23,980 nt of DNA from Thermoplasmata archaeon (GTDB lineage: Archaea; Thermoplasmatota; Thermoplasmata; Lutacidiplasmatales; UBA184), in assembly GCA_030046135.1 (NCBI GenBank), contig JASIEC010000043.1:1-23980 (forward strand). The letters run 5' to 3'. A model generated the notes under the pieces. The model was not told where the DNA came from. It worked only from the letters and a program-made list of their open reading frames with translations, and did not search any database. Numbering within the stretch: the first letter of the stretch is position 1; each line of letters opens with the position of its first letter. Of this stretch, positions 20,154-23,980 are shown in pieces. The translations under genes and the position numbers were made by a program.

Positions 20154-20378
20154 ATGCGAACGTACGTACGGATGACATTCCACTCGGAGGGTGCGAGCCC
20201 CCTCAAGGTCCTCGAGACGATGCGGACCCTCGGCTTCGAGGAGTCGATGGGCATGCACGACTTCGTCTACAAGTGGAAGGACAAGACCGGCATCGCGGAC
20301 GTGATCCGGCTGATGTCGGAGATGCACCAGAAGCTGAAGGGTCTCGACGTGAGCTACGAGATCACGACGATCTCCTAG
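20154..20378 (+). CDS. Conserved-looking 74-residue protein of unknown function
   Basis: The protein alternates beta-strand (RTYVRMTFHSE), helix (SPLKVLETMRTLGF), strand (HDFVYKWKD), helix (GIADVIRLMSEMHQKLKGL) and strand (VSYEITTIS). This beta-alpha-beta-alpha-beta pattern is compatible with a small ferredoxin-like fold, used by many regulatory or RNA-binding domains. It is notably less Arg/Pro-rich than shadow frames, supporting a real gene. It is first of a three-gene cluster with a winged-helix protein and a GNAT. An internal ATG at 20172 is an alternative start. No function assigned. Confidence 0.75.
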   Translation: MRTYVRMTFHSEGASPLKVLETMRTLGFEESMGMHDFVYKWKDKTGIADVIRLMSEMHQKLKGLDVSYEITTIS

Positions 20379-20395
20379 TCCGTGCGGGGAGGTCC

Positions 20396-20788
20396 ATGGC
20401 GCCGCAGGAGGTCGACCGAATCGAGCGAATCCTGCTCCTCCACCTCCTCGACCACCGCGGTCAGCAGGTGCGGTTCGAGGCGTCCCAATGGACGACGGAG
20501 TTCGGGATCATCCGGCGGTTCTCGGACGAGGACCCCGTGGTGCTCCGCGGGGCCCTCCGGTCGCTCGAGATGGCCCGGATGATCTACCAGCGGACCCAGT
20601 ACGTCGTCGGCTACTCCGAGCCGAAGCACGTCTACTCGCTCACGCCGACGGGCCACCGAAAGGCGCTCGAGTACCAGGGTCCGTCGGCGGGCCCGGGCGA
20701 CGACCGCGGCTCGGAGGAGAGCCGCTCCACGGCCCGCTCGACGGCCCCCGGGCGCGGCTCGACGGAGCGGGTCGCCTCGCCGCCCTAG
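20396..20788 (+). CDS. Winged-helix DNA-binding protein
   Basis: A 130-residue protein. Residues 1-95 fit a wHTH: VDRIERILLLHLLDHRG (first helix), FEASQWTTEFGIIRRFSDEDPVVLRGALRSLEMARMIYQR (turn and recognition helix region) and YSEPKHVYSLTPTGHRKALEY (wing and closing helix); LTPTGHRKALE is the usual end of PadR/MarR-like wHTH domains. The last 35 residues are low-complexity Ser/Gly/Arg. GGGGAGG lies just upstream of the ATG, and the gene is 17 nt after the 74-residue protein gene. It is probably a transcription regulator of unknown target. Confidence 0.8.
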   Translation: MAPQEVDRIERILLLHLLDHRGQQVRFEASQWTTEFGIIRRFSDEDPVVLRGALRSLEMARMIYQRTQYVVGYSEPKHVYSLTPTGHRKALEYQGPSAGPGDDRGSEESRSTARSTAPGRGSTERVASPP

Positions 20789-20795
20789 GCGCCCG

Positions 20796-21347
20796 ATGGT
20801 CGTCGTCGAGGGGTCGAACGTCCGGCTGCGTCCGATCGCTCCGGCCGAGCGGCCGACGATCCGGGCGTGGTACCTTGATCCGGAGCTAGTGGCGCCGTTC
20901 GACCGGTTCGCCGTCGAGACCGACGAGGAGTTCGAGCGCTCGCTCGACACCGCCGACGGCGACCCCGCCTCGCTCGCGCCCCGGTTCGCGATCGAGCGTC
21001 GGGCCCCGGGAGACCTCGTCGGTGTCGTGGGCTACTACGCCCCCCACCCGGTCCTCGAGTTCCTCGACCTCTGGTACGTGATCGGGGTGCCCGCGGCCCG
21101 GGGACACGGTCTCGGCCGCGAAGCCGTGGAGCTGCTCGTCGACCACCTGTTCGGGACCGAGTCGGTCGAGCGGATCGGCGCGACCTGCGACGTCGAGAAC
21201 GCCGCGTCGTACCGTCTGCTCGAGGGGATCGGCTTCCGCCGGGAGGGGACCCTGCGCTCGGCGCTGTTCCACCACAGCCGATGGCACGACGTCTACGTCT
21301 ACGGGCTCACGCGCTCGGAGCGGGCGCCGACCCGCCCTCGAGCGTGA
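20796..21347 (+). CDS. GNAT acetyltransferase, RimJ/RimL-like
   Basis: A 183-residue protein opening with VRLRPIAPAERPTIRAWYLDPEL (core of the RimJ/RimL N-terminus). WYVIGVPAARGHGLGREAVELL (93-114) contains the acetyl-CoA loop RGHGLGR, and DVENAASYRLLEGIGFRREGTLR (132-154) is the classical N-x-x-S-x-x-L-x-x-x-G-F block. Members acetylate protein N-termini, aminoglycosides or amino acids; the substrate is unknown. It starts 7 nt after the winged-helix gene, so they are probably co-transcribed. Its 3' end overlaps the opposing AlaX gene by 41 bp. Confidence 0.88.
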   Translation: MVVVEGSNVRLRPIAPAERPTIRAWYLDPELVAPFDRFAVETDEEFERSLDTADGDPASLAPRFAIERRAPGDLVGVVGYYAPHPVLEFLDLWYVIGVPAARGHGLGREAVELLVDHLFGTESVERIGATCDVENAASYRLLEGIGFRREGTLRSALFHHSRWHDVYVYGLTRSERAPTRPRA

Positions 21348-22065
21348 ACGTGACCCGGACGCCCCCGTCGGGAAGGGGCGTCGGGGGCTGAAGCGTGACG
21401 CTCCCGATCTCGGCCGTGGTGCGCAGGTGCGTCCCCCCGCACGGGCAGAGATCGAGGCCTTCGATGTCGATCACGCGGACGGGGTCGATCGTGGGGGCGA
21501 GGGCCACGAGGCCCGACCTCGCCGAGAGCGGGTGACGGTCCCACTCGGCGCGGGGGATCTGCCGGATCACCACGGGACGCGGCGAGGCGACGGCCTCCTC
21601 GAGGTCCGCCCGCAGCGCCGGAAGGCCGTCGTCGGGAAGGGCCCCCTCGAGGTCCAGCACCGCCTTCGTCCCGGAGAGCGACGCCTTCCGGGTCCGCCGG
21701 CCCCATCGGGCGAAGATCCGAGCGCTCAGGAGGTGCTGGCCCGTGTGCAGCCGCATGTGGCGGTGCCGGCGCTCCCAGTCGATGGTGCCCGCGATCTCGG
21801 CTCCGGCCTGGACGGCTCGCACCGCGGCCGGGGGCCCTCGGATCCGGTGGAGCACCGACGGCCCCGAGCGCGTCACGTCGACGACGTCGAGCCGCCCGCC
21901 GCCCGAGACGTCGAGCGTCCCCAAGTCGCTCGGCTGGCCCCCGCCGGTCGGGTAGAAGTACGTCCGGTCGAGGACCACGGCCCCGGGGGGCAGGGAGACG
22001 ACGCGCGCGCGAAAGTCGCGGACGTACGCGTCGTCCACCGACGGAAGATAGGCGAGAACCGTCAT
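21307..22065 (-). CDS. alaX: Alanyl-tRNA editing protein AlaX
   Basis: A 252-residue protein. The N-terminal barrel includes LDRTYFYPTGGGQPSDLG (32-49), the editing-domain signature. HTGQHLLSA (H107 and H111) and CPCGGTH (C209 and H213) provide the zinc ligands. Length suggests the AlaX-M/L type with an N-terminal glycine-rich barrel domain. It hydrolyses Ser-tRNA-Ala (and possibly Gly-tRNA-Ala) made in error by AlaRS. Two ATGs compete: 22077 and 22065. The second is chosen because the TATA-like element is 25 nt before it but only 13 nt before the first. Confidence 0.92.
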   Translation of the reverse strand: MTVLAYLPSVDDAYVRDFRARVVSLPPGAVVLDRTYFYPTGGGQPSDLGTLDVSGGGRLDVVDVTRSGPSVLHRIRGPPAAVRAVQAGAEIAGTIDWERRHRHMRLHTGQHLLSARIFARWGRRTRKASLSGTKAVLDLEGALPDDGLPALRADLEEAVASPRPVVIRQIPRAEWDRHPLSARSGLVALAPTIDPVRVIDIEGLDLCPCGGTHLRTTAEIGSVTLQPPTPLPDGGVRVTFTLEGGSAPAPSA

Positions 22066-22086
22066 CGGCCCCGGCATCCCGGCGAG

Positions 22087-22094
22087 AGAAAATC
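22087..22094 (-). promoter_or_regulatory. TATA-like box of alaX
   Basis: Minus strand GATTTTCT, centred about 25 nt before the ATG at 22065. It decides between the two candidate starts. Confidence 0.5.
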
Positions 22095-22120
22095 GTTTTC
22101 GCGCCGAGAGGGCGTGGCAA

Positions 22121-22130
22121 CCTTTTTAGA
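22121..22130 (+). promoter_or_regulatory. TATA-like box of the PCNA gene
   Basis: CCTTTTTAGA is centred about 36 nt before the ATG at 22162, implying a short leader of about 10 nt. Confidence 0.5.
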
Positions 22131-22161
22131 GCGAACCGGTCTCCCGCGCCGAGGCTTCGAG

Positions 22162-22893
22162 ATGTTCAAGCTCCGCATCAAGATGGAGACCCTCCGGGAG
22201 GTCGTGGAGGTCGTCTCCACGCTCGTGAGCGAAGTGAAGCTCGGGCTCTCGAAGGACGGTCTCGAGGCGAAGGCGGTCGACCCCTCCCACGTGGCGATGC
22301 TCGTCCTCAAGCTCCAGAAGGGGGCGTTCGAGGAGTTCACCGGCGAGCCGACCGAGGTCGGCGTCGACGTGGAGAAGCTCAAGGAGGTGCTGCGGCTCTC
22401 GAAGCCGGGGGACCTCATCGACATCCAGTACGACGGGAAGAACCGGCTCGTCGCCTCCGTGGGCCGCGTGACCCGCCAGATGGCGATCGTCGACCCCGCG
22501 GGGATCACCGACCCGAAGGTCCCGAACGTGAGCCCCCCGGCGAGCGTGACGGTGAAGACGGAGGACATGCGCCAGGGGATCCGAGGGAGCGAGAGCTTCA
22601 CCGACCATGTCACCCTCACCCTCGAGCCGGACGCGTTCACGATGCACTCGGAAGGGGACACCGACCGGCTGGACCTCCGGATCCCGAAGGACACCCTCCC
22701 GAAGCTCGACGTGAAGGAGTCCGTGAAGAGCATGTACCCGCTCGACTTCTTCTCGGCGATGGTGAAGTCGATCTCCTCCGAGGAGACGACGCTTCACGTC
22801 GGCAACGAGTACCCCCTCAAGATCGAGTTCGCGATGGGCGCCGGCCGCGGCGAGGGCCGCTACCTCCTCGCGCCCCGCGTCGAAGAGGACTGA
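22162..22893 (+). CDS. pcn: DNA polymerase sliding clamp (PCNA)
   Basis: A 243-residue protein, usual length for archaeal PCNA. It starts MFKLRIKMETLREVVEVVSTL (core), followed by LSKDGLEAKAVDPSHVAMLVLKL, the family's SxxGLxxxAVDPSHVAMV block. The centre carries an interdomain linker region around ASVTVKTEDMRQGI, and the end has MYPLDFFSAMVKSIS and LKIEFAMGAGRGEGRYLLAPRVEED, matching the PLKIEF...YLLAPR ending. It forms a trimeric ring tethering polymerase, ligase, FEN1 and other partners to DNA. It stands alone, divergent from alaX. Confidence 0.97.
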   Translation: MFKLRIKMETLREVVEVVSTLVSEVKLGLSKDGLEAKAVDPSHVAMLVLKLQKGAFEEFTGEPTEVGVDVEKLKEVLRLSKPGDLIDIQYDGKNRLVASVGRVTRQMAIVDPAGITDPKVPNVSPPASVTVKTEDMRQGIRGSESFTDHVTLTLEPDAFTMHSEGDTDRLDLRIPKDTLPKLDVKESVKSMYPLDFFSAMVKSISSEETTLHVGNEYPLKIEFAMGAGRGEGRYLLAPRVEED

Positions 22894-22944
22894 GCGGGCC
22901 CCGGCCGCGGGCCGAGCGCTCGGCGTCGACTCTCGCCCGGCACC

Positions 22945-22953
22945 GTCATAACC
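22945..22953 (+). promoter_or_regulatory. TATA-like box of the thiolase gene
   Basis: GTCATAACC preceded by GCACC, centred about 28 nt before the GTG at 22977. Confidence 0.5.
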
Positions 22954-22976
22954 TGAGGTCGGGTCCCCCGCGAACC

Positions 22977-23980
22977 GTGACGTCCGACCCCCGGCCGCGC
23001 GTCGCCATCCTGGCCGCGGTCCGGACCCCCATCGGACGGTACGGCGGCACCCTCCGGTCCGTCCCCGCGACCGCGCTCGGAACGACCGCCGCGAAGGCGG
23101 CCCTCGAGCGCTCGGCGATCGCCCCGGCCGAGGTCGAGGAGGTTCTCTTCGGCCAGGGGATCCAGGCCGGCGCGGGGCAGAACCCGGCCCGTCAGGTCCT
23201 GCGCGGGGCGGGGATCCCGGACGAGATCGGGGCCGCGACCGTGAACATGGTCTGCGGCTCGGGGATGAAGGCGATCCTGTGGGGGGTCGCCACGATCCGC
23301 TCCGGCGAGTTCGACCGCGTGCTCGTCGGCGGCATGGAGTCGATGTCCGGGGCCCCGTACCTCCTCCCGGGGTCGCTCCGGTGGGGGAGCCCGCCCGGCC
23401 CGCATCTCCTCGACGACGCGATGCAGCGCGACACGCTGATCGACGCCTACGGCGAGCACGAGATCATGGGCCTCACCGGCGAACGGATCGCGCGGAAGTT
23501 GCACCTGACCCGGGAGGAGATCGACCGGTTCGGGCTCCGGAGCCACCTCCGCGCCTCGGCGGCGTCGGCGGACGGCGTCTTCCGGTCCGAGATCGTCCCC
23601 GTCCCGGCGGGCCTCGCCCCGGGCAGCGAGGCCCTCGCGGTCGACGAGGCCCCCCGCCCCGACACGACGCTCGAGAAGCTCGCTCGGCTCAAGCCCGCGT
23701 TCACCCCCGACGGCCTCCTCACGGCCGGCACCTCCTCGAAGCTCTCCGACGGGGCGGCCGCGCTCGTCCTCGCGAGCGAGGCCGAGGTCCGTCGTCGGGG
23801 CTCGCGCCCTCTCGCGTGGATCCACTCGTGGGCCGAGAGCGGGGTCGCGCCGAGCGATGTGATGGAGTCGCCGATCCCGACGGTCCGGCGCCACCTCGAG
23901 CGGACCGGGCTCACGCCGGCGTCGTTCGACCGGGTCGAGCACAACGAGGCGTACGCCTCCGCGTCGATCGCCGTCCAGCG
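22977..23980 (+). CDS. Acetyl-CoA acetyltransferase/3-ketoacyl-CoA thiolase (3' end missing)
   Basis: The first 334 residues are present and the window ends before the stop. VAILAAVRTPIGRYGG (9-24) is the thiolase N-terminus. C93 in NMVCGSGMKA (90-99) is the nucleophile. VLVGGMESMSGAPYLLP and LTAGTSSKLSDGAAALVLAS (cores) follow in order, and HNEAYA near the end is the HNEAFA motif. The C-terminal GGAIALGHP and second catalytic Cys would lie beyond the window. It condenses two acetyl-CoA or cleaves ketoacyl-CoA. The GTG start is supported by a TATA-like box about 28 nt upstream. An archaeal SCP-x-type thiolase is unlikely, as the motifs are of the bacterial/mitochondrial type. Confidence 0.93.
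   Translation, partial: MTSDPRPRVAILAAVRTPIGRYGGTLRSVPATALGTTAAKAALERSAIAPAEVEEVLFGQGIQAGAGQNPARQVLRGAGIPDEIGAATVNMVCGSGMKAILWGVATIRSGEFDRVLVGGMESMSGAPYLLPGSLRWGSPPGPHLLDDAMQRDTLIDAYGEHEIMGLTGERIARKLHLTREEIDRFGLRSHLRASAASADGVFRSEIVPVPAGLAPGSEALAVDEAPRPDTTLEKLARLKPAFTPDGLLTAGTSSKLSDGAAALVLASEAEVRRRGSRPLAWIHSWAESGVAPSDVMESPIPTVRRHLERTGLTPASFDRVEHNEAYASASIAVQ

Noticed and set aside
22066..22077. Upstream ATG of alaX
   Set aside because: It is only 13 nt from the TATA-like box, too close for an archaeal promoter; the ATG at 22065 fits.
22860..23942. Long minus-strand frame over the thiolase
   Set aside because: Composition is Arg/Asp/Gly-rich without motifs; the plus-strand thiolase has all expected catalytic blocks.

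Overview
The window is archaeal chromosome, very GC-rich by eye, with no sign of phage, plasmid, insertion sequence or CRISPR. Archaeal markers are ribosomal protein eS6, initiation factor aIF2-gamma, PCNA, archaeal 4-phosphopantoate--beta-alanine ligase, a Sec11-type signal peptidase, an A24 prepilin-type peptidase, AlaX and a Trm112-like protein. Acyl-CoA metabolism genes plus this GC content suggest a heterotrophic Thermoplasmatota relative, perhaps of the GC-rich soil/sediment type. That placement is inference.

Layout. 1-1917: end of an unknown gene, a double zinc-ribbon protein and a DHA2-type MFS exporter. 1973-2090: tRNA-Ser(GGA) whose T-loop appears to be interrupted by a 33-nt intron, followed by a GAF-fold protein like free methionine-R-sulfoxide reductase. 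2595-4107 (minus): coiled-coil protein and phosphopantoate ligase. 4350-4526: a ribbon-helix-helix mini-protein. 4523-7338 (minus): acyl-CoA dehydrogenase and L-aspartate oxidase. 7459-8805: a PD-(D/E)XK nuclease that looks internally duplicated. 8754-10612 (minus): PRPP synthetase and a GNAT protein. 10702-11997 (minus): signal peptidase I. 12146-12754: a cyclase-family metal hydrolase. 12770-14558 (minus): eS6, aIF2-gamma and Trm112-like. 14727-17711: prepilin peptidase, cobalamin-binding mutase subunit, MeaB GTPase and a membrane-anchored methyltransferase. 17695-18944 (minus): two tiny membrane proteins and an FKBP-type PPIase. 19014-20069 (minus): a sugar-nucleotide epimerase. 20154-21347: small protein, winged-helix protein and GNAT. 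21307-22065 (minus): AlaX. 22162-22893: PCNA. 22977 to the end: a partial thiolase.

The genes combine translation quality and processing (tRNA-Ser, eS6, aIF2-gamma, Trm112, AlaX), secretion and pilus processing (signal peptidase, A24 peptidase) and CoA-dependent catabolism (phosphopantoate ligase, acyl-CoA dehydrogenase, thiolase, methylmalonyl-CoA mutase B12 subunit, MeaB). The last set fits branched-chain amino acid or fatty-acid oxidation feeding propionyl/methylmalonyl-CoA.

Expression signals are consistent. Many first genes have an AT-rich TATA-like box about 23-33 nt before the start codon, implying leaderless mRNAs. Several genes without such a box, mostly internal ones, carry GGAGG-type ribosome sites or overlapping stop/start codons. 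Convergent genes often overlap at their 3' ends. The two observations most worth follow-up are the T-loop tRNA intron and the duplicated nuclease with two cysteine clusters.
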